NCBI RefSeq assembly: GCF_030272615.1
Contig: NC_081406.1
Coordinates: 401,588,939 to 401,652,938, forward strand
DNA length: 64,000 bases
Source: Cryptomeria japonica
Taxonomy: Eukaryota > Streptophyta > Pinopsida > Cupressales > Cupressaceae
Direction of reading: 5' to 3'
The notes under the pieces are model-generated. The model ran no database searches and was not told the origin of the DNA. It was given only the letters and a program-made list of their open reading frames with translations. The position numbers and the translations under genes are program-made. Shown here in pieces: positions 1 through 10,054 of the stretch (position 1 is the stretch's first letter; every line of letters begins with the position of its first letter).

Positions 1-231
1 CATTTTAAAATTTTAAAATCTTTAAGGCTAAAATGGAAACTGAGACAAGATTGAAGATTAAATGTTTGAGATTAGATCATGGTGGAGAATTCACATCTGG
101 TGAGTTTAATAACTTTTATGACAAGCATGGTATAAGAAGACAATTTTCTGCCCCCCAGACACCTCAGCAGAATGGAGTTGTGGAAAGGAAAAATAGAACT
201 ATCTTGGATGCTACTAGAACAATGATGATGG
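1..231 (+). pseudogene. Copia-A integrase core, C-terminal part
   Basis: Translates to the end of a copia integrase catalytic core. The motif CLRLDHGGEFTS contains the second catalytic Asp, and PQQNGVVERKNRT contains the catalytic Glu region. Reading enters from the left edge with a stop near base 9. The frame ends at a run of Met codons where L1 is inserted, and the next codon (GAA, Glu) resumes at 7921 after the other copy of the duplication. The Copia-B homologue has the uninterrupted sequence at about 28017-28045. Confidence 0.85.
228..231. repeat. L1 left target-site duplication (ATGG)
   Basis: ATGG here matches ATGG at 7918-7921. Removing one copy plus L1 restores an uninterrupted integrase frame. 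Four bases is one fewer than the usual five for copia. Confidence 0.7.
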
Positions 232-1385
232 TGATGAATACTAAGAGGGGGGGGTTGAATTAGTATGCCAAAAATCTTTGTACTTAAACACTTTTCTAGA
301 CTAACAGTAAACCGGTAAAACAGTTTAGCAGATGAACCGATTAACACACATGCAAACCAAATAGAAAAAAATGCATTCACCCACAGAAGCACAAACACCA
401 TAACACAAGATATTTTTACATGGAAACCCAAATGGGAAAAGCCACGGTGAGATGGAACTCACAAGTAATTATCTACAGAATAGAAACTAGACTGGTTAAG
501 GTCAGACTGGTTAAGGTCAGACCGGTTAAGGTCATACAATGTTCTTTAGCAGAACGGATCCTGTTAGGAATCTCAATCTCTGTTAGGAGATAAGTCTAAT
601 TAAAGACTACCTTGCTAGAGGATTTTAGATCCACAGATGTGAACCACCTTGTTAGAGGATTTACAAAAAGGCTTTTGGGCCTACCTGGTTAAGGGCTACA
701 GACTTGTCAAAGATGTGAGTAATCAACAAGTGAGTGATCTAGCTAATAGCACGGATTGCTTGGTTAGATCCTTGATAGCTTGTTCCTAATACATTCTAGT
801 ATTACTTCAGTCTTCTACACATTCATACTCTCTCTAACTCATCAACCACCTTAAACCCTCACAACATTATCAATAGTAACAACAACCTAAAACCCTAGAC
901 ATGATGTCCTTATAAAGGAATCTGATTTCATGTCGGTCCAATAGGATTACAATATAATTTCCTAGGTTCAATGCATCTAGACATATTCTGTAACACGACA
1001 CAAAAAACACCGTTAAAGTGTTGGCACCATCAAACAATCGAAGGATGGTAACTCATCACAAAATGTCAGTTGGTAACTCATCATAGAGTATTACTAGTTT
1101 ATACAAAATACCGGTTGTCGGTTTGACAAAATGAAGACTAGGAAATATGTGTTCTATCGCTTTAATCCTTTGTACCACTTGAGATCCTTGAACCGCTTGG
1201 GGTCAACATACCACTTCAGATCGGTAATCACTTTCTACAAAACACCAATAGTCTAAGGACTATAATGCATCATACCGGTTGGAACAAGTACCAGTTGAGC
1301 TTTAACTTATACATACAAAAGTGATCTCAATGCAAGTGTGTGTCCATCAATGACAATCACAACATAATCATCTAAAATGCCAATA
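232..1385 (-). repeat. L1 3' LTR
   Basis: About 1.15 kb, repeated at 6781-7917 with scattered substitutions. It contains three tandem copies of a 15-bp unit at 489-533, where the other LTR has one. The plus-strand end is ...ATGCCAATA, a decayed CA terminus. No gene is visible inside; short open frames in it are shared by both LTRs and look incidental. Confidence 0.9.
489..533. repeat. Three tandem copies of a 15-bp unit in the L1 3' LTR
   Basis: The units AGACTGGTTAAGGTC, AGACTGGTTAAGGTC and AGACCGGTTAAGGTC stand head to tail. The partner LTR has a single AGACCGGTTAAGGTC at 7036-7050. Confidence 0.9.
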
Positions 1386-1811
1386 ATCTCCCCCTTTGGC
1401 ATTGATGGCAACACTTAAAAAATTTTGACATCTAAGTGTTTTACAACAAAATATGCCAGAATCAAAATTACCCCCCCTAAGCATATACACTATCCCTTTT
1501 GCAGAAAATACAATGTATACTACTTCTTAATAGAAATAACATGAAAGTATACATCAAAACACTCAAAATTTATACTTCTCCCCCTTTGCCAACAATGACA
1601 ACAAAGTATTACAAACTAACACCTGTGTCATTAGTATTAAAAGAATAAGAGTTTATGACAATAAGGAATAAAACTTGTCAAAAATAGATTTAAAGTCCTG
1701 CAAAAATTGTTTCATAGATAAAGACCAGGACTCAAGTAGGGAGGTGGCTACTTCTTTCTCTGTCTGCATCTGGGAGACTTGTTCTTCCATGGCATCTATT
1801 GTGCTCATCTC
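1386..1811 (-). other. L1 3' untranslated region with polypurine tract
   Basis: The minus strand reads CCAAAGGGGGAGAT directly before the 3' LTR (plus 1386-1399), a normal plus-strand priming site for copia. A second CCCCTTTG block near 1580-1587 looks like a duplicated tract. The rest is AT-rich and non-coding. Confidence 0.75.
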
Positions 1812-4800
1812 CTATGTCACCGTTAAGGCATCTAGATTAAGATAGCACTTCTGAAGTATTTGCAGATGTGGGAGTAGAACCAGTTGTAGCTCATACAAAT
1901 CTCGTGACCAAGTGTTGATCTCATGCTCTATCTTAGTAGACTGGATATGAAACTGGTGAACATTTTTCCCATAAGCTTTAAAGGAGTCATATGGCAGCTT
2001 GAAGGTACTCATATATAACTGCAAGTCAGTTTGAAGCTTTTGCTTATGTACAAGCACATCATCATAGAAGATATGGGGTTGGAAAATCGTACTCAGTAGT
2101 AGATTCCCCTCATCCAAAACATTCCTTATGTCTTTTTGTGCTTTTTGCAGTTCAGACCGGAGCTCATTAAGCTTCTTCACTAGGGCAATGTTGAGAGCCT
2201 TTTGTTGCTCTTTCTTGGCATTTGCCTCTGCTACCTCCTCTAGGCTCTGCACTTGATCATCAACAACTGTGCATAGGAGCTTCAATTGGGCCAATGATGA
2301 GTTAGTACTGGGGATGTTTGTGTTGGGTAACAAACCATTTAGAGTGTCCACCACAGCTTGGATCACATCTTCCTCCTTCTTCCTCCTTAACACTTCAAGG
2401 AATTCTTGAGCAACCTTGATGCTCTGCAGTGGCTACATTTCACTTGCAGACTGGAGGTCAATAGGACTAGTGAGGTCAGCCGATTTGGCTTAACTACCGG
2501 TTGCCTTTGGAGTCTCCATCTGTGTGCTCTTTGCTGCTTCTGCTTCCTTGTCCTTCTCTGCCTTCTTCTTCTTCTTCACTTTTTTTCTCTTTTCCTCTTC
2601 CTTATCCTCCTCTGCCTTCTTCTTCTCTACTTCCTTCCTCTTCTCCTCTTCCTTTTCTTCCTCTTCCTTCTTCTTTTCTTCTTCCTTTCTCTTCTCCTCT
2701 TCCTTTCTCTTCTCCTCTTCCTTTCTTTTCTTCTCTTCTTCTTTTCTCTTTTCTTCATGTTTCCATTTCTCCTCATCTTCTTCCTTCTTCTTCTTGTCCT
2801 CTTCCTTTTTATTCTTCTCCTCCTCATCCTTCTTCTTCTTCTCCTCTTCATCCTTCTTCTTCTTCTCCTCTTCCTTCTTCTTCTTCTCCACTTCTTTCTT
2901 CTTCTTCTCCTCTTCATCCTTCTTCTTTTCCTCTTCTACTTTCTTCTTCTTCGCTTGCTTCTTTGCTTCCTCCTTTTTGTCCTTAGCTTCCTTTTGCTTA
3001 TCTACCTATTCTGCTTGCTTCTCCTATCTTGTTGCTTCTGATGGTGTACTCTGAGCAACATCCTCTCCATCCAAAGTATCGACATCAATGGTGTCTATCG
3101 GTTTAGTAACCAGGTTTCCTTCATTATCAAACACTTCATCCGGTTTATTTATTGTCAGTTCTTGCTCAGCCTTCCTGTTGGCTTCAGCCACCTGGTGCAT
3201 CTTAAGAGCTTTTAGAAAAAGAGTGTGTATTCTTGAGCACTTCTTGACCCTTCCCTTCCAGTAATAGGAGTCTTCTTCTTCTCATAAAGAAGAGGCCTTT
3301 GTATTTATTCATAACTTCAAATAGTTATGAATTTGATACGTCAAGAAAATGTTCAGCAAAAAATTTCTCTCTCATTTCCTATTCCTTCTCTATGGCAATG
3401 CACCATTTATTGTCTAAGGAATTATACAAAGAATCCAGTGTCTCAGATCTAATTTCTGAAGGTGACTGTTCATTAACACATAAATACTTAATGATTTCTT
3501 TTTCAACTGCTTCTTTTTCATCACCATTAAAATCATCAAAACAATCAATCAAATCATTCAGCACTTTTCTCCTAATATTTTTGATAGTTCTTTGACAATG
3601 TGTCAAAGGTTTGTAGGAGGAGATGTCAATATTTACCAGTGTCGATGATGCCAGTTCATTCTTTGTCTTTTTCTTTGCTCGTCTTGTCTTCTTAGGTTTT
3701 TCCTTAGACATAGTTTCTTCTGATTCCAGTGAGTTATTCCTTGTCTTCCTCTTTCTCTCGAAGACTTTGGCAGGTGCTGTTACTGGTTTCTTCTTTGCAG
3801 GTGACCGCTTGGTCACTTTGGGACTGGGTGCAGTAACCGGTGCTGATGTCGATGGCACTGTCTTTCCTTTCTTTTCAGGAGGTTCTTCAACTGGTGCAAC
3901 CATTTCCAGATAGGTGTCGGTTCTCTTTTCCTTAGGATCAAGAGGTGAGGCGATTAGGGTAGAAGCATACCCATCTAGCATATCATACATCACCTCATAG
4001 CCCATAGGCTCCACTTCTTCCTATCTGGGCTCAACAGCCTCCATTATGCATTCATCAACTTTGATGATAAAGCAGATATCCTCTTCATATTTCTTGACAA
4101 TGTCACTAGATATCCTCATCCTTAGGCTCCTCTTGCCTTTGAACTCATCAAAGTACTTATTCAGAACATCAGGGTAACCGGTTCCAACTGCTTGCAGTCT
4201 TTCTTTGATCTGCTTGGTAACCGGTTGGTCTGCAGACCACTAAATATCTCCCACTCTGGTAAAGTAACCTTGGAAGTAGAAAAATAGTCCTACTAGAAGT
4301 TGTCCAAACTTGAATTTTAATGCATTATCATGTTTGATTGATTTAAGATTCAATATGAGTTGCCTTTGCATACCGGTGCAGAGGTCAAATGATGCATCTT
4401 CCTTGATCATCTGGTAAGCAGCATTTACCGCTGTAGTAGATACAGAGTTAATTCTATTGGCAGAGAACATCCGGTATCCAATCACCATTCATGCATATTT
4501 CACGAGGTCATCCTTGATGGAATTAACAGTCATTCTTTGTGAGTCTCTCACTGAACCAGTGAGCTTGGACATTTACATCTTGCTGACCTTCCTAAGGGCT
4601 GGCACTTCCCCTGTATTGCAAAAACTAGTGACGGCATGAATAGCTTATGGTGTAATATCATGCGTTCGCTCTAGGTACATCTTGTCACCATGAACTCTTC
4701 TTAGAATGATCCTAATGTGGTCATCTGTGAAATCCTCTAGGAAGTAAACCGCATTGTGAAGTTTCTTCTTCTCCAAAATGCTATACTCTAGTTTGATCTT

Positions 4801-5007
4801 TTTATCCTTCCCACAGAATAGACCTAGCTACGAATGGATCACAAGAGACCCTAGGTCTTCGATTTTGCAGTCTATATAATCTGAAATCCCTTCTTCTACT
4901 ATAACCCCAGCTGGTACTTGTGACAAAGAATTATATTTTGATTTTCTTTGAATGAAATCCATAGAATCGACAATTGCACTACAACTATCATGAGATGTGA
5001 AAGCCAT
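1812..5007 (-). pseudogene. L1 ORF2: large accessory protein of unknown function
   Basis: The start ATG is at 5007. One frame runs from there to about 3379 with a few stops, and one frameshift later a second open frame ends at 1812, about 1,065 codons in all. Visible parts in order: an N-terminal globular region with RRVHGDKMYL, an Ile-Thr then Ala-Ile helix pattern and KLTGS; a segment at 4488-4240 with LKFKFGQLLVGLFFYF; a Lys/Pro/Ala linker with basic clusters (about 3900-3650) that could be nuclear-localisation signals; a very long Lys/Glu repeat (about 2490-2990); and a coiled-coil C-terminus (2393-1812). It aligns by eye with L2 ORF2 over the N-terminal half. No enzyme motif was found. 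The function is unknown. Confidence 0.75.
2490..2990 (-). repeat. Lys/Glu low-complexity repeat inside L1 ORF2
   Basis: The minus strand encodes irregular repeats of EEEKKKK and EEKRK units over about 165 residues. On the plus strand this is a CTT/CTC pyrimidine-rich repeat. Such alternating acidic and basic stretches often form a single long alpha helix. The Leu- and Ser-rich plus-strand frames opposite it are shadows. Confidence 0.85.
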
Positions 5008-5453
5008 GATTAAAACTAAAAACTCAAGAAATACCTTTCAGAAATTGTGAATTTAGGGCTTTCAGATTCTACTTCACCTCACACTCTGTCAGTTGCAGAA
5101 TCACAGCTTTGTTTTCTTCCCTTGACCATTTGCAATTTGCTTTTCAATCTCCTTCAAGGTTTCCAACTTTCTCTGAATCACAACACAAATCACTTTATCG
5201 TCGCTCTGCACTTGAAAGCCTTCTTCGTTTCAAAAAATAATAGTGAGAAATGATTTGAAAAATTCCTTTTAAGCATATTCCTCACCAACTGTAATTAATG
5301 CTCCACCATTAGGGCGTAAACCCTAATTTGCCTTTTACCATTTTCGGTCTTCCGCCAAATGATAGGTATCACATACCGGTTAAGGTCTTTTACTGGTGTA
5401 AACCGGGGGTTCGAAATATTTCACCATTTTCTCCCCCTAAGATTTTCTGAAGC
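5008..5453 (-). other. L1 spacer between gag and ORF2
   Basis: 446 bp with no coding continuity. The corresponding spacer in L2 is about 306 bp. I see no clear splice site or promoter that would explain how ORF2 is expressed. Confidence 0.5.
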
Positions 5454-6730
5454 TTAGTTTGTCGGTTCCGTTATTTCCACACTAGGTGCAGAAACTGCTT
5501 CTTCTTGTAACACTGTCGGTTTCTTCTTCCAAGTTTTGTTCATATCCGCTTGAACGATGTCAATATCAATATTTCCTTCCGGAGTGACTGGTATATCATC
5601 TGATATGTTCTTTCTTGATCTGCATAATCTGGCAATGTGACCCGGTTTGTTGCAGTGATAGCAGACCATTCCAGGTGCTCTCCAAGGTCCATTATTCATG
5701 TTGTCATTCTTCCTCCTACATGTTGCAGTAGTGTGACCATGATTATGACAGATCAAATAGTTTTCTCTCCATCCGGTTGCCGCTTGATAGCCACCATTTC
5801 TTGACTGATGATTGAAAGCATTAAACTAGTTGTGATTCCGGTTCACAAAAGGTTCAGGACCAACTCCTTGAGTCCTCTGAGGATATCTTCTAGTGTTGTT
5901 CATAACAGTCTTGCATTCAGATGCTCTATGCCCAAACTTGTTGCATGCATTATAGTTACCATTGAATTTATAGGATCTAGGCTTATCATTAGAAAATAAA
6001 GAAAATTATTGTAAGCCTTACTCCTACACACATTGGAAGTATGTCCTTCTTTAAGACAGTTAAAGCAAATAGGTTTAAACTTTTGCTTACCTTTATCCTT
6101 TGATGTCGGTTGTTTCTTTGATGCTCCAGCATTTGTACCAGAGGTCTCACCTTCCTCATGAGAAGAATAACCAAGTCCATCAATATTCTTGATAGGTTTG
6201 GTAGATTCAAGCTTTTGCTCTAGCTAGACAGTACTCTTGTTGAACTTAGCAAGTATTTCCTTTGACTCAGAGAGTTCTTTGGAAATAGCAGCATTTTCTT
6301 CCATCAAGTTTTCATTTTCAGAGATGGCAATGTTCAGTTCTCCTTGCATGTCTTCCTTTTCCACTTTTCTCACATGGAGTTGAGCAGTTAGGGCACTGAT
6401 CTCTTGCTTCAACTTGGAGTTTTCATGATCTTTGTCTTTGACCAGATCTTTAGCTTTCCTCCGATTCTCAAGCTCTTGACACATTAGAATAGTTAGTCCT
6501 TCCAATTCTTTTCTCAAGTTGGAATTGGATTCATTCATCTTTTCTACTTCTTGAATCAGGGCTTCCATGTCCGCTTCATCAAAGGAACTATTTTCAGATA
6601 GCTCCATCAGCTTTTCAGCATGTTCTCTCCTCTTTGCTTGAGATGCCTTATATTTGACCATAAGATCATCATAGGCTTTCTCAGACTGAGTGAGCCGATA
6701 AGTAAGTTCCCTCAATGTGTATTCCACCAT
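5454..6730 (-). pseudogene. L1 gag: coiled-coil nucleocapsid-like protein with CCHC knuckles
   Basis: The start is ATG at 6730, about 36 bases after the primer site. Residues 1 to about 170 are Glu/Lys-rich and predicted coiled coil. A TAG at 6226-6224 interrupts the frame, which then continues in phase through GLGYSSHEEGETSG, a motif common at the end of plant copia gag. The first CCHC knuckle, CFNCLKEGHTSNVC, lies at 6067-6026. After a frameshift come degenerate knuckles (NACNKFGHRASEC, CHNHGHTTATC) and an intact CYHCNKPGHIARLC near 5670-5625. The coiled coil aligns with L2 gag. It would package element RNA. Confidence 0.8.
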
Positions 6731-6765
6731 ATCTCTTTCCAAGTGGTTAAACCTATAGAAAGGTA

Positions 6766-6778
6766 GGCTCTGATACCA
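6766..6778 (-). promoter_or_regulatory. L1 primer-binding site
   Basis: The minus strand reads TGGTATCAGAGCC two bases inside the 5' LTR. This is the standard plant copia site complementary to the 3' end of initiator tRNA-Met. Confidence 0.92.
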
Positions 6779-6780
6779 AT

Positions 6781-7917
6781 TGATGAATACTAAGAGGGGG
6801 GGTGAATTAGTATGCCAAAAATCTTTGTACTTAAACACTTTTCTAGACTAACAGTAAATCGGTAAAACAGTTTAGCAGACAAACTGGTTAACACACATGC
6901 AAACCAAATAGCAACTAATGCATTCACCTATGGAAGCACAAACACCATAACACAAGAGATTTTGACGTGGAAACCCAAATGGGAAAAACCACAGTGAGAT
7001 GGAACTCACAAGTAACTATCTGTAGAATAGAAACCAGACCGGTTAAGGTCATACAATGTTCTTTACCAGAACAGATCCTGTTAGGAATCTCAATCTCTGT
7101 TAGGAGATAAGTCCGATTAAAGACTACCTTTCTAGAGGATTTTAGATCCACAGATGTGAACCACCTTTTTAGAGGATTTTCAAAAAGTCTTTTGGGCCTA
7201 CCCGGTTAAGGGCTACAGACTTGTCAAAGATGTGAGTAATCAACAAGTGAGTGATCTAGCTAATAGCACAGATTGCTTGGTTAGATCCTTGATAGCTTGT
7301 TCCTAATGCATTCCAACATTACTTCAGTCTTCTACACATTCATACTCTCTCTAACTCATCAACCACCTTAAACCCTCGCAACAACATCAACAGTAACAAC
7401 AACCTAAAACCCTAGACATGATGTCCTTATAAAGGAATCTGATTTCATGTTGGTCCAATAGGATTACAATAAAATTTCCTAGGTTCAATGCATCTAGACA
7501 TATTCTGTAAGATGACACAAAAAGCACTGTTAAAGTGTTGGCACCATCAAACAATCTATGGATGGTAACTCATCACAAAATGTCGGTTGGTAACTCATCA
7601 CAGAGTATTACCGGTTCATACAAAATACTGGTTCAAGCAAAATATCGGTTGCCGATTTGACAAAATGAAGACTGGGAAATATGTGTTTTGTCACTTTGAT
7701 CCTTCGTACCGCTTGAGATCCTCTAACTACTTGGGGTCAACATACCGCTTCACATCGGTAATCTTTCTGCAAAACACCAATAGTCTAAGGACTATAATGC
7801 ATCATACCGGTTGGAACAAGTACCGGTTGAGCTTTAACTTATACATACAAAAGTGATCTCAATGCAAGTGTGTGTCCATCAATGACAATCACAACATAAT
7901 CATCAAAAATGCCAACA
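6781..7917 (-). repeat. L1 5' LTR
   Basis: The partner of 232-1385, beginning with the same TGATGAATACTAAGAGG on the plus strand and ending GCCAACA. On the minus strand this is TGTTGGC...CATCA, with a C-rich tract shortly before the end. Differences from the other LTR are scattered substitutions and loss of two 15-bp units. Confidence 0.9.
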
Positions 7918-7921
7918 ATGG
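7918..7921. repeat. L1 right target-site duplication (ATGG)
   Basis: Matches 228-231. Confidence 0.7.
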
Positions 7922-9105
7922 AAGCTAATCTACCTCATATCTACTGGAGAGAAGCAGTGAGTACAACAGTTTATACATTCAACAAAGTACATATCAAAGG
8001 GGAAACCAGTAAGACACCTTATGAATGGTTTGGTAATACACCTATAGTTAAGTATTTCAAAAAATTTAATGGTAAATTTTATATCAGGAGAGATGATACT
8101 ATTGGGAAATTTGATCCTAGATGTGATGAAGGTATATTTATTCATTATTCTAATGAAAGAAAAGCATATATATGTTATAACAAGAGATTGCAGAGAATTC
8201 TGGAGAGTGCTAATGTCAAAGTAGATGAACTTAACAGAATTCAAATTAGAATTTATGAGAAGGAACCGACAGTGGAAATGGTTATATCTGAATTGGTAGC
8301 AACTTTATCGGAATAGAGATTTGAACCAGTTACTCCGGCAACATGAGAGAATTCTATAGTAACTGAAGAATAGGGAAGAGGAACAAAGAGTCAGAAGACT
8401 CCTAGGTATGTGAGATTGAATCATTCTAAAGATCAAATCATTGGGGATAAGAGAAATGGAGTGATGACAAGAAGAATACTGACAACTAATGAGGTATGTT
8501 TCATTTCACAAGTTGAACCAGTATCAGTAATTGAAGCATGTAAAGATGAACATTGGTTAAAAGCTATGGAAAAAGAATTAGATCAGACTAAGAAAAATAA
8601 AAAATGGACTTTGGTTCCCTGACCTAAAAATAAAAATGTTATTGGAACTAAATGGGTCTTTAGGAATAAATTGAATGAGGATGGTCAAGTTATAAGGAAT
8701 AAGGCTAGATTGGTTTGTAAAGGATATTCTCAGAAGGAAGGAATTGATTATGAAGATACTTTTGCACCTGTAGCTAGGATTGACGTTGTAAGATTATTTA
8801 TTGCCTATGCTGCTTATAAAAACTACAAGGTTTATTATATGGATGTTTAATGTGCATTTTTGAATGGGGATCTTGATGAGGAAGTTTATATTGAGAAACC
8901 TGATGGTTTTTCACTATCAGATGATACAGATATGGTTTGAAGGTTAAGGAAAGATTTATATGGATTGAAACAAGCACCTGAGGTTGGTATGCAAGGTTGG
9001 ATAAATATCTTTTGAAGCTTGGTTTTACTAAGGGTAGTACTGATAGTAATTTATATTATAAAATTATTGATGATGATATACTGATTGTTGAAGTATTTGT
9101 TGATA

Positions 9106-9110
9106 ACATT
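9106..9110. repeat. L2 left target-site duplication (ACATT)
   Basis: Pairs with ATATT at 15818-15822 with one mismatch. Excision of L2 plus one copy gives an in-frame RT (VDNI then SFGGED). Confidence 0.8.
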
Positions 9111-9983
9111 TGTTGGCATTCTACACTCAGATGAGAATAGTTGATGTTGTCATTGATGATAACCAGCTAGTAACATGGTTCACAACTTACACTGGCAACA
9201 AAGATCATCTACCAGCACCGGCAGGCACAACCAGATTATTCTCACTGGCACCCAGTCTACACCAACAGAAGATCTTATTGGCACCCCAGTCGACATGGAA
9301 ATTATATTGTTTTGTATTGTAATATTATTATATAGCCGACCTGATGTATTGTAAAGACTCATACATGTATGAGATCTTATAGGTCATTTTGTAAGTGTGA
9401 TAGGTATGTGAAATATGTATGGGTAATTAATGCAAGCAGTAAATGAGAGAGAATATTTGTATATGCATTTTGATGTAATAATTTTGATGAGAGAATAAGA
9501 GTAGAGTAGAGCAAAGAAAGGTTTATGGTAGAGGTATTTGAGAAAGCTTAAATTGGTACTGAATCAAGCATTGTAGATGCTATTTTGAGTAGTACATTGT
9601 CATTGGATTTAATCATCCAATTTTGTAGTCAGTGTGACTCATTTTTGTGATTGAGCAGTGAGCTCTAGGCTGTTGGCCTTCCTGCATGTGCAGGCCCCTA
9701 TTGTAACAATAATATTTAATCATATTGGCCAGTGAGTAAATATTGTGGGTCACAAATCACATCGAGGTTTTTCTCCTACTGGGTTTCCTCGCCAAAATAT
9801 CTGTGTTATGGTGTGCATTGATGGTTATACTCTTATTTATCTTTATTTCTTTATTACTTCTTTACCAGTACATTAATCCGGGTTGTAAAGTTGCAAACAA
9901 GTTTAAATATTTTATGTACCAGTTAGACACTGATTCACCCCCCCCCTGTCTTAGTGTCTTTGGGACTGATCAAGTATCTAACA
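9111..9983 (+). repeat. L2 5' LTR
   Basis: 873 bp, TGTTGGCATTC...TATCTAACA, repeated at 14945-15817. A TATA-like TATTATATAG lies near 9325. Three consecutive small inverted repeats lie at 9627-9694. The C-tract TTCACCCCCCCCC lies near 9935-9947, shortly before the end, as in the Copia-A/B/C LTRs. Confidence 0.93.
9627..9694 (+). promoter_or_regulatory. Three-hairpin array in L2 5' LTR
   Basis: AGTCA-GTG-TGACT at 9627-9639, GAGC-AGTGA-GCTC at 9653-9665 and CCTGCA-TG-TGCAGG at 9681-9694. The position downstream of the presumed TATA box would put them in the transcript. Counterparts exist in Copia-A (20757-20798), Copia-B (25568-25636) and Copia-C. Confidence 0.65.
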
Positions 9984-9985
9984 AT

Positions 9986-9998
9986 TGGTATCAGAACC
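9986..9998 (+). promoter_or_regulatory. L2 primer-binding site
   Basis: TGGTATCAGAACC, one mismatch from the initiator tRNA-Met complement TGGTATCAGAGCC, two bases after the LTR. Confidence 0.88.
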
Positions 9999-10054
9999 TA
10001 GTCCTCTATTTGCAGAAGCCTAATAGCTTGAGGAAGATTCTGAAACTGGTATCA

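Larger units (their letters stand above)
232..7917 (-). mobile_element. L1: non-autonomous LTR retrotransposon with gag and a second ORF but no pol
   Basis: Begins TGATGAATAC and ends GCCAACA on the plus strand, with LTRs at both ends. The order on the minus strand is 5' LTR (6781-7917), primer site (6766-6778), coiled-coil/CCHC gag (6730-5454), ORF2 (5007-1812), polypurine tract and 3' LTR (232-1385). No protease, integrase, RT or RNase H motif was found in the 5.4 kb interior on either strand. This layout resembles TR-GAG or LARD-type elements, which depend on enzymes from autonomous copia relatives. It is a sister of L2. Confidence 0.88.
7918..9110 (+). pseudogene. Copia-A integrase C-terminus and RT N-terminal half
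   Basis: Resumes the integrase frame with ANLPHIYWREAV and TPYEWFG, followed by the variable linker. The RT then follows: EACKDEHWLKAMEKEL, then [14 protein letters not shown], then [17 protein letters not shown], then FAPVARI, then LYGLKQAP. Stops occur in MDV*CAF and DMV*RL, and a frameshift lies just after the LKQAP motif near 8975-8985. The RT catalytic box reads FVDN where FVDD is expected, and L2 is inserted within the following Ile codon context. The copy is inactive. Confidence 0.88.

Noticed and set aside
2406-3054. Leu- and Ser/Phe-rich open frames on the plus strand
   Set aside because: They are the antisense of the Lys/Glu repeat of L1 ORF2; low complexity explains their length.
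9743-10054. Upstream extension of L2 gag into the LTR
   Set aside because: The open frame crosses the LTR end and primer site. The true start is the ATG at 10055 after the shared leader.
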